DNA of 64,000 nt from Methylocystis sp. IM3 (GCF_038070105.1 NZ_JBBPBZ010000002.1:1232501-1296500), one strand, 5' to 3'; positions 41,429 to 50,333 are shown, numbered from the stretch's first letter. Notes: a model not told the origin generated them from the letters alone. Program-made: numbers and translations.

Positions 41429-42670
41429 ATGAAAAAGCCGAGCTTCTACGAATTCTTTGCCGGCGGCGGAATGGCGCGCGCGGGGCTCGGACCCGGCTGG
41501 ACCTGTCTCTTCGCCAATGATTTCGATGCGAAAAAAGCCGAAAGCTACCGGCTGAACTGGGGCGCCGGGGCGCTGCATGTCGGCGACGTGAAGGCGGTGA
41601 CGACGGCGCAGTTGCCAGGGCAGGCCGATCTCGTCTGGGCGTCTTTCCCCTGCCAGGATCTTTCCCTCGCCGGCGCCGGAGCGGGTCTCAAGGGCGAGCG
41701 GTCTGGAACTTTCTGGCCTTTCTGGGCGCTGATGAAGGCTTTGCGCGTCGAAGGCCGTGCGCCGAGGATGATCATTCTGGAAAATGTCTGCGGCGCTTTG
41801 ACTTCCCATTCAGGCAAGGACTTTCAGTCGATTTGCGCGGCTCTGGCCGAGGGTGGTTATCGGTTCGGAGCGCTGGTGATCGACGCCGGGTTGTTCTTGC
41901 CGCAGTCACGGCCGCGTTTGTTCATTATCGCCGTGGACGACAACGTAGCAATTCCCGCCCTGCTAACTGGCGAGGCGCCAAGCCTGCCCTTCCATACCAA
42001 GGCGCTGCGAACAGCTTACGCGCAGCTGGATGCAAGTCTAAAGGCTGGCTGGTTGTGGTGGAGCTTGCCGGCGCCGGGACGGCGGAACAAAACGCTCGTC
42101 GAGGTCATCGAAGACGAACCAGCAGATGTGCCGTGGCACAGCGCCGCGGAAACCCGCACGCTTATCGGAATGATGAGCGACGTAAATCTAGCCAAGATCG
42201 AGGATGCCAAACGTGCTGGCCGTAAAATGGTTGGGACGCTCTATCGGCGCACCCGCTACATGGCCGGACAGAAAATCCAGCGCGCCGAAGCGCGCTTCGA
42301 CGATATTGCCGGCTGCCTGCGCACCCCGGCGGGCGGATCCAGCCGGCAATTCGTCCTGCTGGTGGAGAAGGGCAGGGTGCGCTCACGGCTGATGTCTGCG
42401 CGAGAGACCGCCCGGCTGATGGGCCTGGAAGACGACTATCGGCTGCCCGAGCGCTATAACGAGGCCTATCATCTGACCGGCGACGGCGTGGTGGTTGATG
42501 TGGTCCGGTACATTTCCGAACGTATTCTTTGGCCAATGATCGAAAGCCGCAAGCGTAACGAAGTGGAAAAGCTGCATGTCAATCACGCCATGCAAAAAAA
42601 ACCCGGAGCTGAATCAGCGCATCGAAGAGTTCGCCGAGGTCTTGAAGACCAAGGCGCATCTTCTGGCTGA
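41429..42670 (+). CDS. C5-cytosine DNA methyltransferase
   Basis: Type II-style cytosine methyltransferase of about 413 residues. Motif I is FFAGGG (9-14), the catalytic Cys75 sits in SFPCQDLS (motif IV), ENV (motif VI) is near 118, QSRPRLF (motif VIII) near 159, and C-terminal motifs IX-X read RLMGLEDDY and YHLTGDGVVVDVV. It differs from Dcm housekeeping types by its context with a nuclease and vsr. The recognition sequence cannot be told. ATG 41429 has GGGCGAG upstream; ATG 41411 and a TTG at 41381 are alternatives. The last 95 bases overlap the next gene and contain an 8-A run (42594-42601). Confidence 0.92.
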   Translation: MKKPSFYEFFAGGGMARAGLGPGWTCLFANDFDAKKAESYRLNWGAGALHVGDVKAVTTAQLPGQADLVWASFPCQDLSLAGAGAGLKGERSGTFWPFWALMKALRVEGRAPRMIILENVCGALTSHSGKDFQSICAALAEGGYRFGALVIDAGLFLPQSRPRLFIIAVDDNVAIPALLTGEAPSLPFHTKALRTAYAQLDASLKAGWLWWSLPAPGRRNKTLVEVIEDEPADVPWHSAAETRTLIGMMSDVNLAKIEDAKRAGRKMVGTLYRRTRYMAGQKIQRAEARFDDIAGCLRTPAGGSSRQFVLLVEKGRVRSRLMSARETARLMGLEDDYRLPERYNEAYHLTGDGVVVDVVRYISERILWPMIESRKRNEVEKLHVNHAMQKKPGAESAHRRVRRGLEDQGASSG

Positions 42671-43433
42671 TTACGGGTTGTCGGAATCGGACTTCTATAA
42701 TTCAGGTTTATTTCGCGGGTCTGTTGAAAGAATTCGCGGTCAGTTCTCGGCCACGATGCGCGAAAAGCGTGAATTCGTCAGGCGTGTGCTGAGTTACATG
42801 CAAGACAGGAATTATATAGCAAATTTCGACTCGTCCGGCGGCAAAAATAGATATGATTATACTGTCGAACTTCCCAGCGGGAAGATAGCTGTCATCGAGT
42901 TAAAAGGCGGCCTTGACGGGAACAATACGAATATCTTCGAAAGACCTGCCCATGCGAACGAGTTGATCGTTTGGAGCGTCAGCACGAACCAGGGCGGCGA
43001 TCCGCGTCGCAATGTCTGGTCTGGTTTGCATACCCGGCTGAGCGCCGAAATGATTTCGAACAATAAACAGGTTGACGGGTTGATTGTTTGGGGCTGGGTA
43101 TGTGGCACGTTGGGACGCCGATGTCCGAAGCTCGAGGCTGATCCCACGCGGATAACGGCGATAGCTCAATTCGAATTGCCGCCGCCGTGCATCTACCTTT
43201 TTCCCGCGACAATTCCCGAGGTGCGCAACAATGCTTCGCCGAGCGGGCAACCTCTGGAGTGCGTCGAAATTCTGCACGCTTTCCATCAATGTTTCAAAGG
43301 CGCTGCAGAGGACGTAAGTTTTGTCGATTTCGAGGTCGCTTACCGAGGCGCCGACACTGTCAGAAGGACGACGGTGCGTCGGGGTGGAATTGTCGTCCAA
43401 CAATCGGACTGCACGCCAATACAGCGGCGGTGA
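42576..43433 (+). CDS. Probable type II restriction endonuclease, PD-(D/E)XK fold
   Basis: A 285-residue protein that I do not recognise by family. It has the active-site pattern of PD-(D/E)XK nucleases: Asp94 (in YDYTVEL), then Glu108-x-Lys110 (in VIELKGG), the usual spacing. Lying between a cytosine methyltransferase and vsr, it is most likely the cognate restriction enzyme. Its DNA is AT-richer than its surroundings (54 G+C in the 120 bases 42781-42900), pointing to recent transfer. The ATG at 42576 lies 95 bases inside the methyltransferase gene, an unusually long overlap. If that start is wrong, later Met or GTG codons would lose part of the helical N-terminus. Confidence 0.72.
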   Translation: MSITPCKKNPELNQRIEEFAEVLKTKAHLLADYGLSESDFYNSGLFRGSVERIRGQFSATMREKREFVRRVLSYMQDRNYIANFDSSGGKNRYDYTVELPSGKIAVIELKGGLDGNNTNIFERPAHANELIVWSVSTNQGGDPRRNVWSGLHTRLSAEMISNNKQVDGLIVWGWVCGTLGRRCPKLEADPTRITAIAQFELPPPCIYLFPATIPEVRNNASPSGQPLECVEILHAFHQCFKGAAEDVSFVDFEVAYRGADTVRRTTVRRGGIVVQQSDCTPIQRR

Positions 43434-43434
43434 A

Positions 43435-43842
43435 GTGCCGAAGGAAACGCGCGCCCAGCGCGCCGCCATCATGCGCGCGGTGAAATCGCGCGACACTTCC
43501 CCCGAGCTTGCCGTCCGCGCGCTTTTGCGCGCCTTCGCGCCGGGCTATCGGCTGCATCGCAAGGATGTTCCCGGCAACCCCGACATCGCTTATGTCGGGC
43601 GCAAGCAGGCGATCTTCGTGCATGGCTGTTTCTGGCACGGGCACGATTGCGCGCGCGGGGCGCGTATGCCCAAGGCAAACGCCGATTACTGGCGCGAAAA
43701 GATTGCGCGCAATCGCGCCCGCGACGCGGCGCACCGCGCCCGTCTTTCGGAACTGGGCTGGCGCGCGCTCACGGTCTGGGAATGCGAATTGAAAGAGAAA
43801 AGCGCGCTCGAAAAGAAGCTGCGCGATTTTTTACGGAGCTGA
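43435..43842 (+). CDS. vsr: Very short patch repair endonuclease
   Basis: T:G mismatch endonuclease that repairs deaminated 5-methylcytosine at methyltransferase sites. The 135 residues start with GTG 43435, one base after the preceding stop. The N-terminal motif MRAVKSRDTSPE, catalytic Asp50 in GNPDIA, and H63/H68 with metal ligands C65, H70 and C72 in HGCFWHGHDC are spaced as in Escherichia coli Vsr, and a later Cys in VWECELKE matches its fourth ligand. It completes a methyltransferase-nuclease-vsr cassette and supports a C5-cytosine methylation specificity. Confidence 0.95.
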   Translation: MPKETRAQRAAIMRAVKSRDTSPELAVRALLRAFAPGYRLHRKDVPGNPDIAYVGRKQAIFVHGCFWHGHDCARGARMPKANADYWREKIARNRARDAAHRARLSELGWRALTVWECELKEKSALEKKLRDFLRS

Positions 43843-43957
43843 CCCCGACAAGTTGAATGTTTGGCTGCGTCTGTGGTTAACGCTCGTCAAGGATTGCGCG
43901 GGCGCCGCCGGCGGGCCGTTGCTATGCTTGCGCGAAACCTGTTCGCAGGAGGAGGCC

Positions 43958-44278
43958 ATGATCATCCTGGCTTTGACCTCGCTTGGCTTGAGCCAAAAGC
44001 TGCTGATCTATCAACGCATGGCGGATGCGTTGGCGCAGGCGGTCATGACGCCGCCGTCGGAAGCCGACAAGGCGCGCATCTACAGGATGCCGAGCGCCGT
44101 GGAGAAACAGGGCGGCGTCTCGCTCGTCGGTTTGAGCAAGGGGGTTTTCGTTGGAGGGGTGGTAAAAGTGGGAATGATTTCGATCGGCGAAGGGCGTGGC
44201 GCGCAAGCCGCCAAGGCGCAACTGCTGGCGGCCATGGCGCCGGGGATGTTGGGGGAAGGTCAGAAAGCGCGCAGATGA
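43958..44278 (+). CDS. Hypothetical protein, 106 residues
   Basis: An open frame with a strong ribosome site (AGGAGG, about 7 bases before ATG 43958). The translation starts with a hydrophobic stretch (MIILALTSLGLSQKLLIYQR) and is glycine/valine-rich in the middle (VSLVGLSKGVFVGGVV), suggesting a small amphipathic or membrane-associated protein. No family is recognised. It lies between vsr and efp and could belong to the island or be its right-hand neighbour. It converges on efp. Confidence 0.5.
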   Translation: MIILALTSLGLSQKLLIYQRMADALAQAVMTPPSEADKARIYRMPSAVEKQGGVSLVGLSKGVFVGGVVKVGMISIGEGRGAQAAKAQLLAAMAPGMLGEGQKARR

Positions 44279-44306
44279 AAGCCGCCGGGGCGCGAGCCGC
44301 GGCGGC
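44278..44306 (-). terminator. Weak terminator-like hairpin after efp
   Basis: On the minus strand a 7-bp GC stem (GCCGCCG / CGGCGGC) with a 12-base loop is followed by only three T. It lies about 30 bases past the efp stop and right at the stop of the convergent hypothetical gene, so it could serve both directions poorly. Confidence 0.3.
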
Positions 44307-44334
44307 CGAAAGGGGCAGGCGCGCTGGGCGCCCC

Positions 44335-44904
44335 TCAGTCCTTGGCGCGCTCGACGTAAGAGCCGTCTTCCGTCTGGATGACGACGCGCGTGCCGCTCTG
44401 GATGTGCGGCGGCACCATGACGCGGGCGCCGTTGGCGAGCTTGGCGGGCTTGTAGGAGGAAGACGCCGTCTGGCCCTTCATGGCCGGCTCGGTCTCGACG
44501 ATCTCGAGGGTCACGCGCTGCGGCAACTGGATCGCGACCGCCTGGCCGTTGAACATGGAGAGGATGCACTGCATGCCCTCCTGAAGCCACTGCGCCTGAT
44601 CGCCGATCGTGTCTCCCGGCACGGCGACCTGCTCGTAATTGGCCTGATTCATGAAATGATAGCCGTCGTCGTCCTGATAAAGGAAGCTGTAGTCCTGGTC
44701 CTCGACAAAGGCGCGCTCGACCTGCTCGGTGGTCTTGTAGCGGTCAGAGACCTTCACCCCGTCCGAAAGGCGGCGCATGTCGATCTGCGTCGTGGGAGTG
44801 CCCTTGCCGGGGAAGAAACTCTCCGCAGTCAGAACGACGTAGAGCTGCCCGTCCTCACGCTCAATGATGTTGCCCTTGCGAATCGAGCTGGCGATGACTT
44901 TCAC
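44335..44904 (-). CDS. efp: Elongation factor P
   Basis: Translation factor that relieves ribosome stalling at polyproline stretches. The 189 residues have the three-domain EF-P length. The loop FFPGKGTP places the modifiable lysine at position 34, the residue beta-lysylated by EpmA in the epmA/epmB pathway. Both modification genes lie immediately to the right, so EF-P here should be lysylated. The ATG at 44904 gives the standard N-terminus [12 protein letters not shown]. The gene is divergent from epmA with a 168-base gap. Confidence 0.97.
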   Translation of the reverse strand: MKVIASSIRKGNIIEREDGQLYVVLTAESFFPGKGTPTTQIDMRRLSDGVKVSDRYKTTEQVERAFVEDQDYSFLYQDDDGYHFMNQANYEQVAVPGDTIGDQAQWLQEGMQCILSMFNGQAVAIQLPQRVTLEIVETEPAMKGQTASSSYKPAKLANGARVMVPPHIQSGTRVVIQTEDGSYVERAKD

Positions 44905-45072
44905 AGGTTCGCTTCCTTCATTGCCGGCGGCCGCGCCGGCTCGCGTTCATTGCCGGCCACGGCCGGGCTGGTCTATGAACGGGGGTAAGACCATATTTCG
45001 CGCGCCTCGGCAAATCCCGCCGCAAGCAGCACGATCGCGATTGTCGCGACCGGGACGCGCTCGGGAGGCTTC

Positions 45073-46116
45073 ATGACGCGCGCTTCGCCCTGGTGGGCAC
45101 GGGATGTTTACGCCGATCGCAAGCCCTTTCTCAAGGCGCGCGGCGCAATAACGGCGGCGACGCGGCGATTTTTCGCGGCCGAAGGCTTCACGGAAGTGGA
45201 AACCGCGGCCTTGCAGGTCTCGCCCGGCAATGAGACGCATCTTTCCGCCTTTTCGGCCGAGCTGATCGGGCCGGAGGGCGCCAGAAGCCGCCTCTATCTC
45301 CACACCTCGCCCGAGTTTTCCTGCAAGAAGCTACTCGCCGCGGGCGAGGAGCGGATTTTCACGCTGTCGCGGGTGTTCAGGAACCGCGAGCGCTCCGCCC
45401 TGCATCATCCGGAATTCACCATGCTCGAATGGTATCGGGCCGGCGAGCCGACGCTGCGGCTCTACGAGGACTGCGCCGGTCTCGCCGCCGCCGCGGCGCA
45501 GGCCGCGGGGACGAGCGATTTCACCTGGCGAGGGCGTGTGTGCGACGCTTTCGCCGAGCCGGAGATCGTCACCGTCTGCGAAGCCTTCGGGGCTTACGCC
45601 AGCATTGATCTGGAGGCGCTGCTCGATGATCGGGACGGGCTGGCCCGCGCCGCCGCGCGCGACGGAATCCGCGTCGCCGAGGATGACAGCTGGTCCGATC
45701 TCTTCAGCAAGATCTTGTCGGAGAAAGTCGAAAGCCGGCTTGGAAGCGAGCGGCCGACCATCCTGACCGACTATCCGGTGAGCGAGGCGGCGCTGGCGCG
45801 CGTGAACGGCGACGATCCGCGTTTCGCCGATCGCTTCGAGCTTTACATTTGCGGGGTCGAGGTCGCGAATGGTTTCGGAGAGCTGACAGAGCCAGAGGAA
45901 CAGCGCCGTCGCTTCGAAGCGCAAATGGCGGAAAAAGAACGGATTTACGGCGAACGCTATCCGATCGACGAGGATTTTCTGGCGGCGCTCTCCGCCATGC
46001 CGCCGGCCTCGGGGGTGGCGCTTGGATTCGACCGGCTGGTCATGCTCGCGACGGGCGCCGAGCGGATCGAGCAGACGCTCTGGACGCCCGTGGCGGAGCG
46101 GGGCGCCGGGCGCTGA
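45073..46116 (+). CDS. epmA: EF-P--(R)-beta-lysine ligase EpmA
   Basis: Paralogue of the class II lysyl-tRNA synthetase catalytic core (also called GenX, PoxA or YjeA) that attaches (R)-beta-lysine to Lys34 of EF-P. The 347 residues carry class II motifs 2 (FRNRERSALHHPEFTMLEWY, near 113-132) and 3 (GVALGFDRLVML near 314) and no anticodon-binding domain, as expected. The ATG at 45073 has GGGAGGC upstream. It lies between efp and epmB, supporting the role. Confidence 0.94.
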   Translation: MTRASPWWARDVYADRKPFLKARGAITAATRRFFAAEGFTEVETAALQVSPGNETHLSAFSAELIGPEGARSRLYLHTSPEFSCKKLLAAGEERIFTLSRVFRNRERSALHHPEFTMLEWYRAGEPTLRLYEDCAGLAAAAAQAAGTSDFTWRGRVCDAFAEPEIVTVCEAFGAYASIDLEALLDDRDGLARAAARDGIRVAEDDSWSDLFSKILSEKVESRLGSERPTILTDYPVSEAALARVNGDDPRFADRFELYICGVEVANGFGELTEPEEQRRRFEAQMAEKERIYGERYPIDEDFLAALSAMPPASGVALGFDRLVMLATGAERIEQTLWTPVAERGAGR

Positions 46117-46119
46117 CGC

Positions 46120-46317
46120 TCAACGATGCAGCAGCATCACTAGCGGCAGCACGCCCGCGACGCCGGCGATGACGCAGGCAAGCCAAAGCGCCTCCAGACG
46201 CGCTTGCAGGGATGGCCCGCAGGCCGCGTAAGATGTCGCGCGGGCGGGCTTTTCGAAATCCGAGGAGAGGCCGGGGGCGCGCCGGGAGGCAAGGGGCTCG
46301 TAAACTTCTATGGTCAT
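46120..46317 (-). CDS. Small single-pass membrane protein
   Basis: A 65-residue hypothetical protein read against epmA. The N-terminal 40 residues are polar (MTIEVYEPLASRRAPG); a C-terminal hydrophobic helix (LACVIAGVAGVLPLVMLL) would anchor it, leaving the tail in the cytoplasm. The ATG at 46317 has AGGTCC upstream. The promoter would lie in the AT-rich gap shared with epmB. No known family is evident. It is conserved in position only as far as this window shows. Confidence 0.45.
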   Translation of the reverse strand: MTIEVYEPLASRRAPGLSSDFEKPARATSYAACGPSLQARLEALWLACVIAGVAGVLPLVMLLHR

Positions 46318-46522
46318 GGATCGGACCTTTGTTCTACTAGATGATAAGATTACTGGACTAAATCATACAGGTCAACAAGTGTTCTTTGGCGAAAAATACA
46401 ACTTAGTTTTGTGGTATGTCGGGCGCCACGCTGGACGATTAGCGGTGGAGAAGCGGCCGGATTGCCATTAGACGCTTTCGCGACAACGGCGCCGTGCGGG
46501 CGCTCCTCTCGATTCTGGTTGA

Positions 46523-47566
46523 ATGGCCGAAAAAGCTCTCCGCTCCCTCTCCGACCTCCAATCCGCTGGCCTGTTGGCGCCGGCAAGCGATGCGGCGCTG
46601 CGCGCGGTCGAGGCGCGCTACAGCGTCGCGGTGACGCCGGAAATCGCCGGGCTGATCGACCGCGCCGATCCCGCCGACCCCATCGCCCGCCAGTTTCTGC
46701 CAGACGCGCGCGAAATCGTGACCCTGCCGCAGGAGCGCGACGATCCGATCGGCGATGCGGCGCACAGCCCCGCGCCGGGGATCGTCCATCGCTATCCCGA
46801 TCGCGTCCTGCTGAAGCTTCTCACCGTCTGTCCGGTCTATTGCCGGTTCTGCTTCCGCCGCGAGACGGTGGGGCGAGGCAAGGGCGATCTCCTCGGCGAC
46901 GCAGAGGTCGAGCGCGCGCTCGATTACATCGCGCGCACGCCGGAAATTTTCGAGGTTATCCTTACCGGCGGCGATCCGCTGATGCTGTCCGCGCGCCGCC
47001 TGTCCGCCGTGGCGCGCCGGCTCGCCAAGATCGGGCATGTCGCGCTTCTGAGGGTTCACAGCCGCGCGCCGACGGCGGCGCCCGAACTCGTGACGGCGGC
47101 GCGCCTAGCGGCCCTCAGCGAAAGCGGCAAGGCGCTTTACGTCGCGCTGCATGTCAATCATGCGCGGGAACTCTCGGCCGCCGCCCGCGCGGCCATCGCG
47201 CGGCTTCGCGCGGCGGGCGCGACGCTTCTCTCCCAGACCGTGCTGCTCGCCGGGGTAAACGACGACCCGGACATTCTCGAGCGGCTGATGCGCGAGCTGC
47301 TGACGCTGGGCGTGAAGCCCTATTATCTGCATCATCCCGACCTTGCGCCCGGCACGCGCCATTTTCGCCTCAATATCGAGGCAGGAAAGCATCTCTACGC
47401 CGAGCTCGCGGGCCGCCTGACGGGGATCGGCGTGCCGGCCTATGTGCTCGACATCCCCGGCGGCTTCGGCAAGACGCCGGTCGCGGGCATGGAGCCGGAC
47501 GGCGCCGGCGGCTGGCGCGTGACCGATAGAGCCGGACGCGTGCACATCTATCGGGACGACCTTTAG
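46523..47566 (+). CDS. epmB: EF-P beta-lysylation protein EpmB
   Basis: Radical-SAM lysine 2,3-aminomutase that makes (R)-beta-lysine for EpmA. The 347 residues contain the CxxxCxxC cluster motif CPVYCRFC (Cys103, Cys107, Cys110) and the family signature CFRRETVG, with ILTGGDPLM near 151. It lacks the long C-terminal domain of catabolic KamA, matching EpmB size. An AT-rich intergenic stretch upstream (46318-46522) should hold divergent promoters. Confidence 0.92.
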   Translation: MAEKALRSLSDLQSAGLLAPASDAALRAVEARYSVAVTPEIAGLIDRADPADPIARQFLPDAREIVTLPQERDDPIGDAAHSPAPGIVHRYPDRVLLKLLTVCPVYCRFCFRRETVGRGKGDLLGDAEVERALDYIARTPEIFEVILTGGDPLMLSARRLSAVARRLAKIGHVALLRVHSRAPTAAPELVTAARLAALSESGKALYVALHVNHARELSAAARAAIARLRAAGATLLSQTVLLAGVNDDPDILERLMRELLTLGVKPYYLHHPDLAPGTRHFRLNIEAGKHLYAELAGRLTGIGVPAYVLDIPGGFGKTPVAGMEPDGAGGWRVTDRAGRVHIYRDDL

Positions 47567-47601
47567 ACTTGGCCGCTGGACTTGGCCGCTAGACTTGGCC
47601 A
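47566..47601. repeat. Tandem 13-bp repeat before MscS-type gene
   Basis: GACTTGGCCGCT(G/A) occurs as two full copies (47566-47578, 47579-47591) and a third partial copy (47592-47601). The first copy begins at the last base of the epmB stop. An in-frame TTG lies in the third copy but is an unlikely start. Confidence 0.8.
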
Positions 47602-47636
47602 AGGCTTGGCGATTCGATCTCCCTTGGAGACCTGCG

Positions 47637-50333
47637 TTGCGCAGACTGACGCTTTTTCTACTTCTGCTGGTTTCGTCGCTGCTTACCCTCGTGGCCGCCG
47701 CCGACGAGCCGCCGGCGACGATCGAACAGGTCAACGCCCGGCTCGACCGGACGCGCGCCACGCTCGACGAGCTTCACAAGAGCCTCGAAGACAATAATCT
47801 CTCCGACCGCGCGCTGCGCCAGCTGCGCGAGCGCATCGAGCCCATGCGCCATGAGCTCGAGGAAACGATCGATCTGCTGACCCCGAGGCTTGCCGCTGTC
47901 GAGGCCCGCTTGAAGGAGCTGGCGCCGGCTGCGAAGCCCGCTGAGCCGCCCGCCCCCGCCCAGGCTCAGGCTCCGCCCCCGCCGCCGGCGGCTCCCGCGC
48001 CGGCGGTCGATGCGAAGGCCGCGCCGCTGCCGCCCGTGAGGCCCGGCGCCGTAAAGCCTGCGGCGAAGCCCGACGCCGCCAAGGCGCAGCCGCCGCCTCC
48101 GCCGCCTCCCCCGGCCGCAGCGGCCGAACCGCAGCCGGGATCGGCCGAGGCGAGCGCCAGCGCCGAGCTGGTCGAGCAGCGCAAGGCTTTCGACGCCATC
48201 GACGCCACGCTCAAGCGCGCCCGCGCCATGCTGCTGGAGGCGCGTCAGCTCGGCGTCGCCATCCTCGCCCGCCAGCGGGCGCTTTTCGCCCAGACGCTCT
48301 TTCTCAAGACCAACGGGCTGTTCTCGGTCGATCTGTGGCGCGCGGCGTTGGCTGACGCGCCGGAGGTCGCATCCGAAGGCGCGCGCTTCCTTTCCGACCG
48401 CTTCGCCAATTTCATGAGCAGGCTGGAAAGCCGGCGGGCGGAGTTTCTCGCCGTCGTGCTGGCGATCTTCCTGGCGCTTCCGCCGGCGCTCTGGCTGGCC
48501 CGGCGCGTCTTGACGCGCGACCATTCAGGAAGGACGCCGACGCCGATGCGGCGGGCCGCCGGGGCGGGCTGGACGGCGATCGTCGCGGCGGCGGTTCCCG
48601 TCGGCGCGGCCGCCGCGCTGGGCGCCGCGCTGGAAGGGTTCGACCTTCTCGACGCCTCCGGCGAGCCGATCTGGCGCAACATCTTCGATGGGATCGCGCG
48701 CATCGCCTTCGTCTATGGCGCGGCCCTCGCTGTCTTTGCGCCCAAGCAGCCCGCCTGGCGCGTGATCGATCCCGGCGACCGGCTGGCGAGATTGTTCGTC
48801 CGGCTGCTGACCGCCGCCGCCGTCGTGCTGTCGCTCAGGAGCTTCGCCGAGCACATTGCGGAGGTCGTTCAGGCCAGCCTGCCGGTGGTGATCGTGTCGC
48901 GCGGCGTGGGCGTGATGATCGTCGCGGCGCTCCAGCTCGTCGCCGTCGTTTCGCTCTCGCCCGACCGGGTCGCCGCCACGGGAGAGGCGGGCGCGACGCG
49001 CGAGGGCCGAGACTGGATTACGGTCACGCGCCTTCTCGGAACGCTTGGCCTCATCCTGATCGTGGGGGCCTGCGCCCTCGGCTATGTGACATTCGCCAAT
49101 TTCGTGATCTTCCAGACAGCCTGGACGGCGACGGTGGCCTTCGCGCTCTATGTCGTCGTGGTCCTGTCGGCCGGCGGCGTCGAGCACGCCTTCTCCGAAA
49201 AAGGCATTCTCGGCCGCACGCTCATTTATGGGCTCGGCGTGAAGCGGGAGCAGCTCGCGCCGATCGGCGTGGTGCTCGCGGGCATCGTCACGCTTTTCGC
49301 CTGGGGCGTCGCAGCGCTCCTCGCCATCGCGCCCTTCGGCTACGAGTCGAACGACATACTGGCGTCGGTCCGCGCCGCCTTCTTCTCCATCAAGGTCGGC
49401 GACGTCACCATCTCGCTATCCTCGGCAATCGTCGCCATCGCCCTGTTCTTCGTCGTGCTGGCGGCGGCGCAGGGGGTGCGTCGCTGGCTCGACACGCGCG
49501 TTTTGCCGCTGACGCGGCTCGACGTGGGGCTGCGCAGTTCGATCAACGCCACGCTCGGCTATGCGGGCGTGATCGCCGCCGCGATGATCGGCATGTCGAG
49601 CCTCGGCATCGGCGTCGAGAGGCTCGCCATCGTCGCGGGCGCGCTGTCGGTCGGCATCGGCTTCGGCCTTCAGTCGATCGTCAACAATTTCGTCTCCGGC
49701 CTCATCCTGCTCTGGGAGCGCGCCATCAGGGTCGGCGACTGGGTCGTGATCGGCGACGAACAGGGCTATGTGAAGCGCATCAATGTGCGCTCGACCGAGA
49801 TCGAGACCTTCGACCGTGCGACCATGATCGTGCCGAACTCCAATCTTGTCAGCGGCGTCGTCAAGAACTGGCTGCGCGGCGACAAGATTGGTCGAATCAA
49901 GGTGGCGCTCGCGCCGCATTCGGGCGTCGATCCCGAGAAGATGCGGGACATCATGCTCGCCGCCGCCAGGGCGCAGGAGGACGTGCTGCGCATTCCGGCC
50001 CCGCAGGTGATGTTCCTCGGCATGGAGGCGTCGAGCTTCAAGTTCGAGCTCTGGTGCTATGTGGCGGATGTGGAGAAATCCTCGCGGGTGCGCAGCGATC
50101 TGCACTTCGACCTGCATCGGCGGCTCTCGGAAGTCGGGATAAAGATGGCCGCAACGTCCGAGCCGGCCAAGACCATTCTGGAGCTTCCCGAACTCGACAA
50201 GCTCGCCGCCGCCGCCGCGGCGAGCGCGCTCGCCATGGAAAGCGGGATCGTGCAGCTCGCGTCGCCGGACGACTCCTCTGTCGAAGACGCGCGGCAAAAG
50301 TCCCAGGACGCCGAGGCCAAGGAGGACGCCTGA
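47637..50333 (+). CDS. Large MscS-type mechanosensitive channel (DUF3772-like N-terminus)
   Basis: Inner-membrane channel that opens on osmotic down-shift. The 898 residues begin with a signal peptide (LRRLTLFLLLLVSSLLTLVAAA), followed by a helical periplasmic region (about 30-95), a Pro/Ala-rich linker (about 98-168), further helical periplasmic sequence, around ten membrane helices, and the MscS pore and beta domain (GIGFGLQSIVNNFVSGL near 677, VPNSNLVSG near 732). There is no ATG in the N-terminal region; TTG 47637 has TTGGAG upstream, and a TTG 14 codons earlier (47595) lies in the repeat. The channel type is secure. Confidence 0.88.
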   Translation: MRRLTLFLLLLVSSLLTLVAAADEPPATIEQVNARLDRTRATLDELHKSLEDNNLSDRALRQLRERIEPMRHELEETIDLLTPRLAAVEARLKELAPAAKPAEPPAPAQAQAPPPPPAAPAPAVDAKAAPLPPVRPGAVKPAAKPDAAKAQPPPPPPPPAAAAEPQPGSAEASASAELVEQRKAFDAIDATLKRARAMLLEARQLGVAILARQRALFAQTLFLKTNGLFSVDLWRAALADAPEVASEGARFLSDRFANFMSRLESRRAEFLAVVLAIFLALPPALWLARRVLTRDHSGRTPTPMRRAAGAGWTAIVAAAVPVGAAAALGAALEGFDLLDASGEPIWRNIFDGIARIAFVYGAALAVFAPKQPAWRVIDPGDRLARLFVRLLTAAAVVLSLRSFAEHIAEVVQASLPVVIVSRGVGVMIVAALQLVAVVSLSPDRVAATGEAGATREGRDWITVTRLLGTLGLILIVGACALGYVTFANFVIFQTAWTATVAFALYVVVVLSAGGVEHAFSEKGILGRTLIYGLGVKREQLAPIGVVLAGIVTLFAWGVAALLAIAPFGYESNDILASVRAAFFSIKVGDVTISLSSAIVAIALFFVVLAAAQGVRRWLDTRVLPLTRLDVGLRSSINATLGYAGVIAAAMIGMSSLGIGVERLAIVAGALSVGIGFGLQSIVNNFVSGLILLWERAIRVGDWVVIGDEQGYVKRINVRSTEIETFDRATMIVPNSNLVSGVVKNWLRGDKIGRIKVALAPHSGVDPEKMRDIMLAAARAQEDVLRIPAPQVMFLGMEASSFKFELWCYVADVEKSSRVRSDLHFDLHRRLSEVGIKMAATSEPAKTILELPELDKLAAAAAASALAMESGIVQLASPDDSSVEDARQKSQDAEAKEDA

